DNA from: Phytoactinopolyspora mesophila
GTDB lineage: Bacteria > Actinomycetota > Actinomycetes > Jiangellales > Jiangellaceae
Reading direction: 5' to 3'
Assembly: GCF_010122465.1 (NCBI RefSeq)
Contig: NZ_WLZY01000012.1
Location: 92,836 to 156,835, forward strand
Length of the DNA: 64,000 bases
Shown: in pieces, positions 1-7,867 of the stretch
Position numbering within the stretch: the stretch's first letter is position 1
How the letters are laid out: each line of letters opens with the position of its first letter
The notes under the pieces: model-generated
Told to the model about the DNA's origin: nothing
Seen by the model: only the letters and a program-made list of their open reading frames with translations
Databases searched by the model: none
Program-made: the position numbers and the translations under genes

Positions 1-954
1 CCGCCGCAGCGCGGGCAGCGATGCCAGCCACGGCCGCCTCGACGCGCGGTCGGTGCCAGCGGGCAGCCCGGTGGTCATGTCGTAGCCGTAGTCGATCACC
101 ATCGCGGTTCCGGCGTCGGACAACAGGACATACGAACACGCGTTACTGGTCCGGTTCAGCAAGAGATGCGGCGTCAGCTCGACGAACGGATTATCCAGCC
201 GGTCGCGCAGGTCCCACGGGTGCGGCCGCCGGGAGTCGACATAACGACCCATCCGCTCGGCCAGCAAGCTGAGCGCGGACCGAGGGTCGTCCATCGGCTC
301 GCCGTGGGACGGCAGCAGCAGGTCCAGCGGCTCGTCGATGAGCTGCAAGCAGCTGAGCACGGCCATCGCGGGGCCCTCGTTCTCGGTGTAGGACCACTGG
401 GTCGCCGCGAGCGACCACACCTTCCCCGGCGCGTAGATGAGGTCACCGGTGAACGCGATCTCCCGGCCCCGGTGGGCGACGACGTACGTCACCGACCCGG
501 TGGTGTGACCCGGAGTCGGCAGCACCCGGACGTCGATGCCACCGTAAGTGGCCATCCGGTACTCCGGGACCGTGCCCGCGATGGGGACCGGGTCCAGGAG
601 AGAGAACTTGTCCTGGCGAAGGTTGTAGTCGTTGGCGATGGGGCGGCCGGCCCACATCCGATCCACTGCGGCGAACAGGTCCTGTTCGACCGGGGGAACG
701 TGGATCTCGATACCGGCTTCGACCGCACGTGGCAGTCCCTGGCCCTGATCGCGGTGGTGATGGGTCATCAGAATGTGCGTCAGGCGCTCGATGCCCATCT
801 CGTCGAGGTGATCGAGAACCGTGCCATCACCGAAGTCGACGGCGACGCCGGTGGCCGGGCTTACACCTTCGGACTCGTTGCGGATCACATAGACGTTGCA
901 GGTATCCCTGATTCGGAAGATCCCGGGTGCCACTTCCTCGACTGCAGCAGACAT
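1..954 (-). CDS. MBL-fold metallo-hydrolase, 3' end outside window
   Basis: The minus-strand frame is open from the ATG at 952-954 to the window edge (318 codons), so the gene is cut at its C-terminus. The N-terminus reads MSAAVEEVAPGIFRIRDTCN. A metallo-beta-lactamase metal signature follows in the form THHHRDQGQG, then PTPGHTTGS, an FTGDL aspartate and LLPSHGEP. This order of histidines and aspartate is that of glyoxalase-II-like MBL hydrolases, which bind one or two zinc or iron ions. The first motif ends in DQ rather than the usual DH, so one metal ligand may be altered. About 100 residues follow the MBL core, and this tail is not recognised. The substrate cannot be inferred. The start codon lies only 23 bp from the divergent GH84 gene, so the two genes must share or overlap promoters. 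Confidence 0.8.
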   Translation of the reverse strand, partial: MSAAVEEVAPGIFRIRDTCNVYVIRNESEGVSPATGVAVDFGDGTVLDHLDEMGIERLTHILMTHHHRDQGQGLPRAVEAGIEIHVPPVEQDLFAAVDRMWAGRPIANDYNLRQDKFSLLDPVPIAGTVPEYRMATYGGIDVRVLPTPGHTTGSVTYVVAHRGREIAFTGDLIYAPGKVWSLAATQWSYTENEGPAMAVLSCLQLIDEPLDLLLPSHGEPMDDPRSALSLLAERMGRYVDSRRPHPWDLRDRLDNPFVELTPHLLLNRTSNACSYVLLSDAGTAMVIDYGYDMTTGLPAGTDRASRRPWLASLPALRR

Positions 955-977
955 GGCTCAATGGTATCGTTCCCACA

Positions 978-2294
978 ATGCAGCGAAAGGCATCTGGCAC
1001 ACCCGCCCTGGACTGGCGGGGCACCATCGAAGGCTTCTACGGACCACCGTGGTCGCATGCCGACCGGTTGGCGCACCTGCGATTCGCCGAGCGGCACGGC
1101 CTCAACACCTACGTCTACGCGCCGAAAGACGACCCATTCCACCGGGAGCGGTGGCGCGAGCCGTATCCGGAGCGCGAGCTGGCCCGGCTATCCGAACTGG
1201 TCCGCGCCGCCCAATCCGCTCAGCTGCGATTCGTCTTCACGATCTCACCGGGCCTGTCGATGGTGTACAGCGATGCCGCGGAGCTCGACCGGCTGGTGGC
1301 CAAACTGGAACAGGTCTGGGCGATCGGTGTGCGACACATCGGCCTGCTGTTCGATGACATCGAGCCGGAGCTGACCCATGACGTGGACGTCTCCGTGTTC
1401 GGGGCGGCCCCAGGCTCATCCGCCCGCGCACACGCCTCCGTGTGCCGGCACGTCATCGAGGCTGTGCTGGACCGGCACGGCAACGACGGGCCCCTACTGA
1501 TGGTGCCGACCGACTACGCGGGCACCAAGCCTTCGCCGTACCGGCAATTCCTGGCCAAGGAACTGCCTCCGGAGGTACTGGTGTGGTGGACCGGGCATGA
1601 CGTCGTCGTCGGCGAGATCAGCCGCGAGGACATCGACGCGGCCGCGGAAAGCTATGGGCACCGATTGCTGCTCTGGGACAACTTCCCGGTCAATGACTTC
1701 GACCCGGCCCGGCTCTTCCTCGGTCCGCTGACCGGCCGTACCGCCGACATCGCGGGGTCGGCCCTAGTGGGCATCACGGCCAATCCCATGCCGCAGGCCG
1801 CCGCATCCGAGATCGCGCTCGCCACGGTAGCCGAGTGGGCGTGGGATCCGTCCGCCTACGATCCGGTTGCCGCGCATCGCCGAGTACGCTCGGCCCTGGC
1901 CGGTGGCGCCATGGTCGAGATGCTGATCGAGGCGGCTAGCTCGTGGCCGCCATCAGCGCCGCGCCAACCTCGGCTGTCCGCCCTGTTCGACGACGTGCGT
2001 CGGGAACCCGCGTTGGCCTCAGACGAGTTGCGCGCGATGTTCACCGTGATGGTCCAGCCACCAGAGCCGGCCACCGACGACGCTGCCCGGCTGGTCGCCG
2101 AGATCCGGCCCTGGCTTGACGCACAGGCGGCGATGGGGCAAGCCGGATTGGCCGCCCTGGATCATCTGAGATCGCCTTCGCCCGAGACCCGGGCCACGGC
2201 CGAGAAGGCCCTGGTAGAAGCTCAAGCTCACGAGGCGGACGTACTGAAGGGCATCATCGCGCCGTTCGTCGCCAGCGTGCTCGAGTCTCGGTGA
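978..2294 (+). CDS. GH84 beta-N-acetylglucosaminidase (O-GlcNAcase/hyaluronidase family)
   Basis: The 438-residue protein begins almost directly with the GH84 catalytic barrel: RGTIEGFYGPPWSHADR (about residues 14-30), then NTYVYAPKDDPFHRERWREP, and GLLFDDIEP with the paired aspartates at residues 126-127. In GH84 these two aspartates position the substrate N-acetyl group and act as acid/base in substrate-assisted catalysis. The WWTGHDVV and LWDNFPVNDF segments also match the family. No signal peptide is seen, so the enzyme probably acts in the cytoplasm on imported GlcNAc-containing oligosaccharides or glycopeptides. The ATG at 978 is chosen because homology starts shortly after it; an in-frame GTG at 927 would overlap the divergent MBL gene. 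No clear ribosome binding site precedes either start. About 150 C-terminal residues beyond the barrel are helical in character. Confidence 0.9.
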   Translation: MQRKASGTPALDWRGTIEGFYGPPWSHADRLAHLRFAERHGLNTYVYAPKDDPFHRERWREPYPERELARLSELVRAAQSAQLRFVFTISPGLSMVYSDAAELDRLVAKLEQVWAIGVRHIGLLFDDIEPELTHDVDVSVFGAAPGSSARAHASVCRHVIEAVLDRHGNDGPLLMVPTDYAGTKPSPYRQFLAKELPPEVLVWWTGHDVVVGEISREDIDAAAESYGHRLLLWDNFPVNDFDPARLFLGPLTGRTADIAGSALVGITANPMPQAAASEIALATVAEWAWDPSAYDPVAAHRRVRSALAGGAMVEMLIEAASSWPPSAPRQPRLSALFDDVRREPALASDELRAMFTVMVQPPEPATDDAARLVAEIRPWLDAQAAMGQAGLAALDHLRSPSPETRATAEKALVEAQAHEADVLKGIIAPFVASVLESR

Positions 2295-2322
2295 CATCGC
2301 ACGGTTCACTGAGCTGATGCGT

Positions 2323-4155
2323 TTAGAAGGGCGGGGTGTCGGGCGGAGTGGTCCCAGACGGTTGAGGACTTCCCGGCGGGTCGTGAACGCCGTGACGCTG
2401 GGTATCGCTGCCGTTGCGCGAGGGGGTGTCTGCCGCGTCGGGCGCAATGCGGGGAATCTGGACCACACTGGTGTGGCCAGTGGGGCTGGTCCATTGCTGG
2501 CGACCGTTGCCGAGATCTTTGACGTGCCAGCCGGCGCGGTGTTTCTGCATATGGCAGGGTTTGCACAGGGCAGAGCAATTGCAGGCCGATGTCGGTCCGT
2601 AGGGCCACGGCCGCCGATGGTCGATCTCGCACCGCATCGCCGGACGATGACAACCGGGTGCCATACACTCGCGGTCTCGCAGTAGAACGAAGTCCACCAG
2701 CTCTTGCGGCGGCGAGTATCGGGTAGTGCCGTAATCGATGGCGTGCCCACCGGCCGGAGCGGTGCCCACCCAACGCCAGAAACCGGCAGCGGCCAACGCC
2801 CGGGCGGCATCGGCGTCGATCGGCCCGTATCCGTCGAGATGGGCGGGGTGTTCACTCAGCCCGAGCAGGGCGGTCATGGGAATGGTGATATTCACGCTGA
2901 CCGGTCGTCCATGCATAGTGGCCAGCCGAGTTCCGGTAGCGGCGCCGCACTCGGCGCATTCGTGTCCACCAAGATGACCTGTGGCCAGTGAAGACCACCC
3001 GAATGACGCCAACGCATCGGCCCGACGTTGCGCCCGTGTACGAGAACCCTGCTTCGAGCCCGCCGCTGGCGCGGCGGCGTCACGTGACGCGGCCGGGTCC
3101 TCGGCGCGGGCACCTATATCAGGGTCTTCACCGCCGGCGCCTTCACCGCCGGCGCCTTCACCGCGGGCGCCATCACCGTCGGCACTAGCACCACCGGCGC
3201 CATGACCATCGGTCCCATCTCGTGCGTCGGCGACAGCGTTCAGGGCGGCCAGGACGGCGGCCGCTTCTTCGGCGGGAAGGTAGGCGACGAGCCAGGCCAT
3301 GCCTTCGTCCGCCGGCTCGACCCACACGTCCCGGCGGGAACGGGCTTCGCGGTGCCGATGTTTCGCACCGGCGGCGTCGAGTTCGTGGAGAAGTTCGTTG
3401 ACCACGCGGGACAGCTTCACATCGGTCCAGCCGTGCACGAACGGCAACACGGCCTTCTCGATCAGGGCCGCGACGCCTGGGCCACACTTGTTCAACGTGC
3501 GCGTCAAGATACGGGCCTTGGACTCATCCAGCCGACCCTGGGCGAGCGCGGCATGCACGTTCGGGCATTCCTCCACCAAAGTGACGGCGTGGTCGACGAG
3601 TTTTTCAGCTTGGGGCTTGGTCCACGGCCGCACCGCACACAACGCTCCCGCAGCCACCGGGACCGGATGCAACGCCCCGAATCCGTGTGGATTGTCCGGG
3701 CGGATTTCCGGACGCCGAGTCAGCTCGGCCGCTGCCTCGGCTTGTTTGGCTCTCGCCCAGGCGACGATCCGTTCCCACGCGGCCACAGCGTCAGCCACCT
3801 CATGGACATCCAACTGGGACAGCGGGAATGCCTCCAGCGCCATCGCCAGCGATGTGCCCGGGACCATCGTGGCGAACCGAGAGCTATCCGCCTCCGGCCC
3901 CAGGCCGAACTGCCCGGCCCGCACACCCGGTGCAGCTGTTGCGTCCGGATCACTCGGGCAAGCCCCAAGCGAGTCTTCCGGATCCGTCCACGGCCGCTCG
4001 GGCTCAGATACGCCTTCGGCGCCGCACTCAGCGTCACCGGCGAATTCCGATTCGATCAACCGAACCCACGCCGCATCGACATCATCAGCCACCGCACGCG
4101 CGGCTTGTCCGGGTGTATTCACCCGGACCGCGGCGTCTTCGTGGCTCTGACTCAT
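2323..4155 (-). CDS. DUF222 / HNH endonuclease domain protein (13E12-repeat family)
   Basis: This 610-residue protein has an N-terminal DUF222 region (about residues 90-330) and a C-terminal HNH nuclease module. The module includes EIDHRRPWPYG preceded by CMAPGCHRP and followed by CNCSALCKPCHMQKH, so both the zinc-type cysteines and the catalytic His/Asn positions are present. Such proteins are multicopy in actinobacteria and related to the mycobacterial 13E12 family; their biological role is unresolved, and many are DNA-damage induced. The ATG at 4155 is preferred over an in-frame GTG at 4200 because a LexA-like box (4170-4185) lies between them. A glycine/glutamate-rich linker is encoded by a 15-bp minisatellite at 3130-3219. 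The gene ends tail-to-tail with the GH84 gene, with no obvious terminator between them. Confidence 0.88.
   Translation of the reverse strand: MSQSHEDAAVRVNTPGQAARAVADDVDAAWVRLIESEFAGDAECGAEGVSEPERPWTDPEDSLGACPSDPDATAAPGVRAGQFGLGPEADSSRFATMVPGTSLAMALEAFPLSQLDVHEVADAVAAWERIVAWARAKQAEAAAELTRRPEIRPDNPHGFGALHPVPVAAGALCAVRPWTKPQAEKLVDHAVTLVEECPNVHAALAQGRLDESKARILTRTLNKCGPGVAALIEKAVLPFVHGWTDVKLSRVVNELLHELDAAGAKHRHREARSRRDVWVEPADEGMAWLVAYLPAEEAAAVLAALNAVADARDGTDGHGAGGASADGDGARGEGAGGEGAGGEDPDIGARAEDPAASRDAAAPAAGSKQGSRTRAQRRADALASFGWSSLATGHLGGHECAECGAATGTRLATMHGRPVSVNITIPMTALLGLSEHPAHLDGYGPIDADAARALAAAGFWRWVGTAPAGGHAIDYGTTRYSPPQELVDFVLLRDRECMAPGCHRPAMRCEIDHRRPWPYGPTSACNCSALCKPCHMQKHRAGWHVKDLGNGRQQWTSPTGHTSVVQIPRIAPDAADTPSRNGSDTQRHGVHDPPGSPQPSGTTPPDTPPF
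3130..3219. repeat. 15-bp minisatellite inside the DUF222-HNH gene
   Basis: Units start at 3130, 3145, 3160, 3175, 3190 and 3205. The first two copies are identical (ACCGCCGGCGCCTTC) and the later ones progressively diverge. Because 15 is a multiple of three, copy-number change keeps the frame; it would lengthen or shorten a five-residue Gly/Glu/Ala/Asp linker between the DUF222 and HNH regions. Confidence 0.85.
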
Positions 4156-4169
4156 ACCCTTAATGTTAA

Positions 4170-4185
4170 TCGAACATAAGTTTCT
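4170..4185 (-). promoter_or_regulatory. LexA-like (SOS) box upstream of the HNH gene
   Basis: Read on the gene strand this is AGAAACTTATGTTCGA. It matches 12 of 16 positions of the symmetric actinobacterial/Bacillus-type SOS box TCGAACATATGTTCGA, with one half-site perfect. It ends 15 bp before the chosen ATG (4155). SOS control of 13E12-type genes is known in mycobacteria; here it is inferred from position and match. Confidence 0.5.
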
Positions 4186-4259
4186 GTTCAATACCTTCAC
4201 CAGGATAAACAGTGCTTGTCATTACTGATCCGACGATAAACGACTCCCCACGCAGGGCG

Positions 4260-4423
4260 CTAGTGTCGCGGACCGGAAGTCCGCGTCCGAGTTGGTTTCC
4301 AGGTGGATGCATCGCAAGGCGCCGAAGGAGGTCGATGTGGTGCATCGATCGACGACGGCTACGCAGCGAGGCGCCGCCTGGGCATCAAATCCAGGCGCAC
4401 GGATTTCCGGTCCGTGACACTAG
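4260..4423. mobile_element. MITE-like element with 24-bp terminal inverted repeats and CTAG ends
   Basis: The left end (4260-4283) and the reverse complement of the right end (4400-4423) agree at 22 of 24 positions; both start CTAGTGTC and continue to GGACCGGAA. Each end carries a CTAG, consistent with TA target duplication within CTAG, a preference known for IS630/Tc1-type transposases. The 116-bp interior encodes no transposase, so this would be a non-autonomous miniature element. Its right end overlaps the stop codon of the FAD oxidoreductase (4420-4422). Confidence 0.7.
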
Positions 4424-5961
4424 ATAGCGAGCGCTTGGCCCTGATCTCGCAGGGTGTTCTGCAGCCGGGAAACGTCGATCGACTGCACCGGTCGGCCTGA
4501 CCGGGATGCCTCGACGGCCGCCAGCCCAGCGGCGTGGCCCAGCATCTGGTACTGCACCTCCATGCGCACCGACGAGAACGCCACATGTGACGCGGACAGG
4601 CAGACCGGCACGATCAGGTTGATGCATTCTGAGTAGCGCGGCACCAGCGACCGGTACGGGATCGAGTACGGCCGCACCGGCACCGACAAATATCCCTCGG
4701 TGAAGACCATGCCGATGGGACGGGGGTGTTCGTGTACCCACCGCCACACACGCTGCACCTCACGGACGTCGATGTGGTACGAACCCATCGCCACGGTGTC
4801 ATGCTGCCGGCGCGGCGCGACACCCAACAGATCATGCTCGGTCAGGATGTACTCACCCAGCATCCGCCTGGCCTCCCGGACGTACAGCTGGTCCGGGAGG
4901 TGATCGGTGTCGGTGAACTCGTCGGCGGGTAATCCCCACCGGGATATCTCGTCGCGTACGCCGGCCGGCACCGCCAGGTCGTTGGCCAGGAAGTACAGGA
5001 AATCCCTGGCATGGTTCACGTGATGCAGACGGATCCGCTCCCGGCCGGCCGGGTCGGCCTCTGGGTACTCCCAGGCGGATCCGTCCAGGACACTCAGTGA
5101 GAACGGCCCGATCGAGTTGCCGTCACATTTTCCGTTGGGCAGGTTCTGTTCCAGGCCCAGTAGCTGCCCGGCCCGGACCTCTAGTCCGTCCTTGTCCCAG
5201 CGGTCGAAGATCCGCCGGCCGAGCTCCCAATAGGCGTCGTCGTAGCTCTCACTGGGTGTGAAGGGAATCCGGTCCGCTGCCTGAGTCAGGCAGACCCGAT
5301 AGCCGTAGGACATCACACCACCGTCGCCCTCGCCCACGTCGTCCAGTTCACGATCGTGGATCTGAGGCACGATCGGCCCGCCTTCGAAGCCCTCGGCGTC
5401 GCCAGCGAACGGCGAGATCCACGCGGGGACGGTGTGCCGGCCGGGCACCAGTTCTTGCCGCCCGGCATGAATCTCTGCGTACAGGGCACGACTTTCACGG
5501 CCGACCGCGTAGGAAACACCGGCCCCGGCCATCAGGTCTCCTTCGTAGCTGGCATCCACGAAGACCCCGCCGGCTACCTGTCGCCCGCCGAGGAGTTCCA
5601 CCTCGGTGATCCGCCCGTCGGCACATCGAACGCCGCCCAGCACCGATCCGAACCAGACCTCCACGCCGGATGCCTCCAGCCAGTGCAGGTAGATGCTCTC
5701 GGCGACGTGTGGTTCGGGTCCGGCATAGTGGCCCACGGCAACGCCGTAGTGCTCGGCGATGGCCCGCCGCAGCCGCCCGGCCATGCCCTGCACGACCCGG
5801 ACGTCGCCGACGTCGGTGTAGCCGAGCCCGCCTGACGTCATCCCGCCGACGTGGCGGCCGGGTTCGAGCAGCAGCACCGAGGCACCTGCCTCGGCAGCGG
5901 CGACAGCAGCGCAGACGCCACCTGAGGTCGCGCCATAGACCACGACGTCATGTCCGCTCAT
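4420..5961 (-). CDS. FAD-dependent oxidoreductase (FAD_oxidored family) of sugar locus A
   Basis: The 513-residue protein begins with a Rossmann FAD-binding segment, VVVYGATSGGVCAAVAAAEA, followed by LLLEPGRHVGGMTSGGLGYTD. This is the layout of the FAD_oxidored family often found in bacterial glycan-utilisation loci, where the electron acceptor and substrate are generally unknown. VFVDASYEGDLMA in the first third and YSIPYRSLVP plus SASHVAFSSVRMEVQYQMLGH near the end are further family-like segments. No signal peptide is present. The start overlaps the end of the upstream GH31-like gene by 14 bp, showing translational coupling and a shared task. The TAG stop lies inside the terminal inverted repeat of the miniature element at 4260-4423, so insertion may have reset the C-terminus by a few residues. 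A role oxidising a released sugar or glycoside is an inference. Confidence 0.82.
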   Translation of the reverse strand: MSGHDVVVYGATSGGVCAAVAAAEAGASVLLLEPGRHVGGMTSGGLGYTDVGDVRVVQGMAGRLRRAIAEHYGVAVGHYAGPEPHVAESIYLHWLEASGVEVWFGSVLGGVRCADGRITEVELLGGRQVAGGVFVDASYEGDLMAGAGVSYAVGRESRALYAEIHAGRQELVPGRHTVPAWISPFAGDAEGFEGGPIVPQIHDRELDDVGEGDGGVMSYGYRVCLTQAADRIPFTPSESYDDAYWELGRRIFDRWDKDGLEVRAGQLLGLEQNLPNGKCDGNSIGPFSLSVLDGSAWEYPEADPAGRERIRLHHVNHARDFLYFLANDLAVPAGVRDEISRWGLPADEFTDTDHLPDQLYVREARRMLGEYILTEHDLLGVAPRRQHDTVAMGSYHIDVREVQRVWRWVHEHPRPIGMVFTEGYLSVPVRPYSIPYRSLVPRYSECINLIVPVCLSASHVAFSSVRMEVQYQMLGHAAGLAAVEASRSGRPVQSIDVSRLQNTLRDQGQALAI

Positions 5962-7852
5962 CGCGGTACTCCTTCCACGTCCGGGCCACCAGGGCCAGGT
6001 CGGCTGCGGTCAGCGGTTCTCCGGAGTTGTCAATGGCCTCCAGGTAATACAGCGCTGGGACCCCCAGGGCGGCCTGGGCCTCGACGTATGCGCGCCATGA
6101 GGCGCGGTCAGGCATGGGCCACTGATCGGTGTCCAGCAGGTGACCGGGCAGGCTGGCGGCGACGACGGCGTGCCGGAAACGCAACTGGTCCACCACCGGC
6201 ACCTGGGCCCAGCCAGCATCCCATTCCAGCACGTCGTTGAGCCGGACCATGTCACAGACGTCCCCGAACGAAGGGTGCGGCGTATGAGTCACGATCAACG
6301 CGTCCGGTTTGGCCACCTTCGCGGCGCGGTGGATGGTGCCTAGCAGCGTGTGCAGCGCTGCGATTCCCCACGTTCCCTCATGTGCGCGCAGCGACATCCC
6401 CGAGGGCGCTCGCTGGGTGAAGTCAACCTTGAACCCGTCCGCGTCAAGTCCGTCCGGGCCGAGAAGGTGTGTCACGATCCGGGTCAAGCGGTCGAGATAT
6501 GCCGGGTTCGCGACGTCGACCGCCACCGGCCGGCCGACCGGATCCAGGACACATTCCTCGACTGGGACACCTTCGGGGTCCCATGCCTTCCACCACAACA
6601 GGACCTTGCGCCCGGCCTGGTGCTGGTCGGCGATCCAACCTCGCAGGTCCGGCCACTTGGCCGGGTCGATGGTCGCTGTCCCGTACGACGCCTGCCACCG
6701 GTCGTCGATCACAATCGTGCCTGGATCAAGGCCGGCCCTGCCCATGGTGGACAGAAACTCGTCGTACACGTCCTGGCGGGCAAGATCCGCCGCTTTCACT
6801 ACGGTCGCTCCGCCCACCAAGCCGGCACCGTCGGATCCGGGCTCGTCAGCGTGCATCGTGGCGGCGCGCGCGCATTGTGCGCCCCAGCCGCAGAAGATCG
6901 GTTCAGCCCACCATCGGGGCGGCGGCTCCGGTAGATCCGGCGCGAGGTCACGGGCGACGAGGTCGTCGCGATAGTCGGCGATCGCCTGCCACGGCGTGGC
7001 TGCCGGCCGCAGCACCACCTCCGGGCTACGCCAGGTACCAGGGCCAATCCGGGTGTGTCCCTCGTAGTCCAGACGGAGACAGAATCCGCCGTCGAGTGGG
7101 CTGTACTGGGCGGAGGTCATCGTGAGCTCGGCCACCGGCGCACGCACAGACATTCCCCACCAACGGCCGTCGGGAACGTCGGCAGCGCCGGTCGCGGGTT
7201 GATCGCCCAGCGCCCAGCACAGCGGCGGCGGCGAGAAGATGCCGTGCAAGCGCCCCGGTGACGCATCACCTACGACACCGAGCGACGACGCCGCGCTGGC
7301 TGGGCGTACCACGTGAACAGGCTCGGTGGGCGTAGGGCTGAACAGCGAAGCGAACCGGATCGAGGATCGGAAGGTCCCGCCTGCGCCGTTGGGAAGAATG
7401 GCCCGTCCGCCCAGCAACGTGACCTCGACCAGCCGGTTCGCTCCGGCGTCGCGGCGTCCGGCCCGCGGCCCGGACGCCGCGATCCACAACACCACCTCGG
7501 TGGCGCTACACCGCACATGAACAGCCTTCTCAGCCCAGGTATGGCCGGCCATCTCGACGACGAACTCGACGGCGCCCTCGGACGCGTCGGCGATCCGCGC
7601 CGGCTGGATGTCGTACGACTCGTCTCGGGTGCCCATCAGGTCGAGGCTGCCGAGCAGCGAGAGCTCGGTCCAGACCTTTCCGGGGCCGTCGGCCGCCCGG
7701 TCCTGGAGCACGGCACGCGGCTGGCCATGGTCGATGTCGAGAACGTACGCCACCCCGGTGACCGTGAAACCGGACGTCGAGCGGGTCCACTCGACGCCGC
7801 TGTTCTCCGTCCGGGTCGCCTCGCGGGGCATACTGAGATCGCTCTGTGGCAT
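5948..7852 (-). CDS. TIM-barrel alpha-glycosidase related to GH31/GH36
   Basis: In this 634-residue protein the first 290 residues look like a beta-sandwich domain and the rest like a (beta/alpha)8 barrel. Key barrel segments are GTIVIDDRWQASYGT, KVLLWWKAWDP and DGFKVDFTQRAP. The aspartate of KVDF occupies the place of the catalytic nucleophile in YicI/YihQ-type GH31 and in clan GH-D enzymes. A later NDVLEWDAGW may carry the acid/base, but this is less certain. No secretion signal is seen. The ATG at 7852 follows a GAAAGG ribosome binding site and lies 15 bp after the GH1 gene. Downstream it overlaps the FAD oxidoreductase. Substrate could be an alpha-galactoside, alpha-glucoside, alpha-xyloside or sulfoquinovoside; sequence reading does not decide, and family assignment is tentative. 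Confidence 0.65.
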   Translation of the reverse strand: MPQSDLSMPREATRTENSGVEWTRSTSGFTVTGVAYVLDIDHGQPRAVLQDRAADGPGKVWTELSLLGSLDLMGTRDESYDIQPARIADASEGAVEFVVEMAGHTWAEKAVHVRCSATEVVLWIAASGPRAGRRDAGANRLVEVTLLGGRAILPNGAGGTFRSSIRFASLFSPTPTEPVHVVRPASAASSLGVVGDASPGRLHGIFSPPPLCWALGDQPATGAADVPDGRWWGMSVRAPVAELTMTSAQYSPLDGGFCLRLDYEGHTRIGPGTWRSPEVVLRPAATPWQAIADYRDDLVARDLAPDLPEPPPRWWAEPIFCGWGAQCARAATMHADEPGSDGAGLVGGATVVKAADLARQDVYDEFLSTMGRAGLDPGTIVIDDRWQASYGTATIDPAKWPDLRGWIADQHQAGRKVLLWWKAWDPEGVPVEECVLDPVGRPVAVDVANPAYLDRLTRIVTHLLGPDGLDADGFKVDFTQRAPSGMSLRAHEGTWGIAALHTLLGTIHRAAKVAKPDALIVTHTPHPSFGDVCDMVRLNDVLEWDAGWAQVPVVDQLRFRHAVVAASLPGHLLDTDQWPMPDRASWRAYVEAQAALGVPALYYLEAIDNSGEPLTAADLALVARTWKEYRDERT

Positions 7853-7867
7853 CTGGATCCGCGCCTT

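Noticed and set aside
3130..3219. Possible CRISPR-like repeat
   Set aside because: The 15-bp units are contiguous without spacers and lie in a coding sequence, so this is a minisatellite.
3202..4179. A 325-codon plus-strand frame opposite the HNH gene
   Set aside because: The minus strand encodes clear DUF222 and HNH motifs; the plus-strand product is composition noise.
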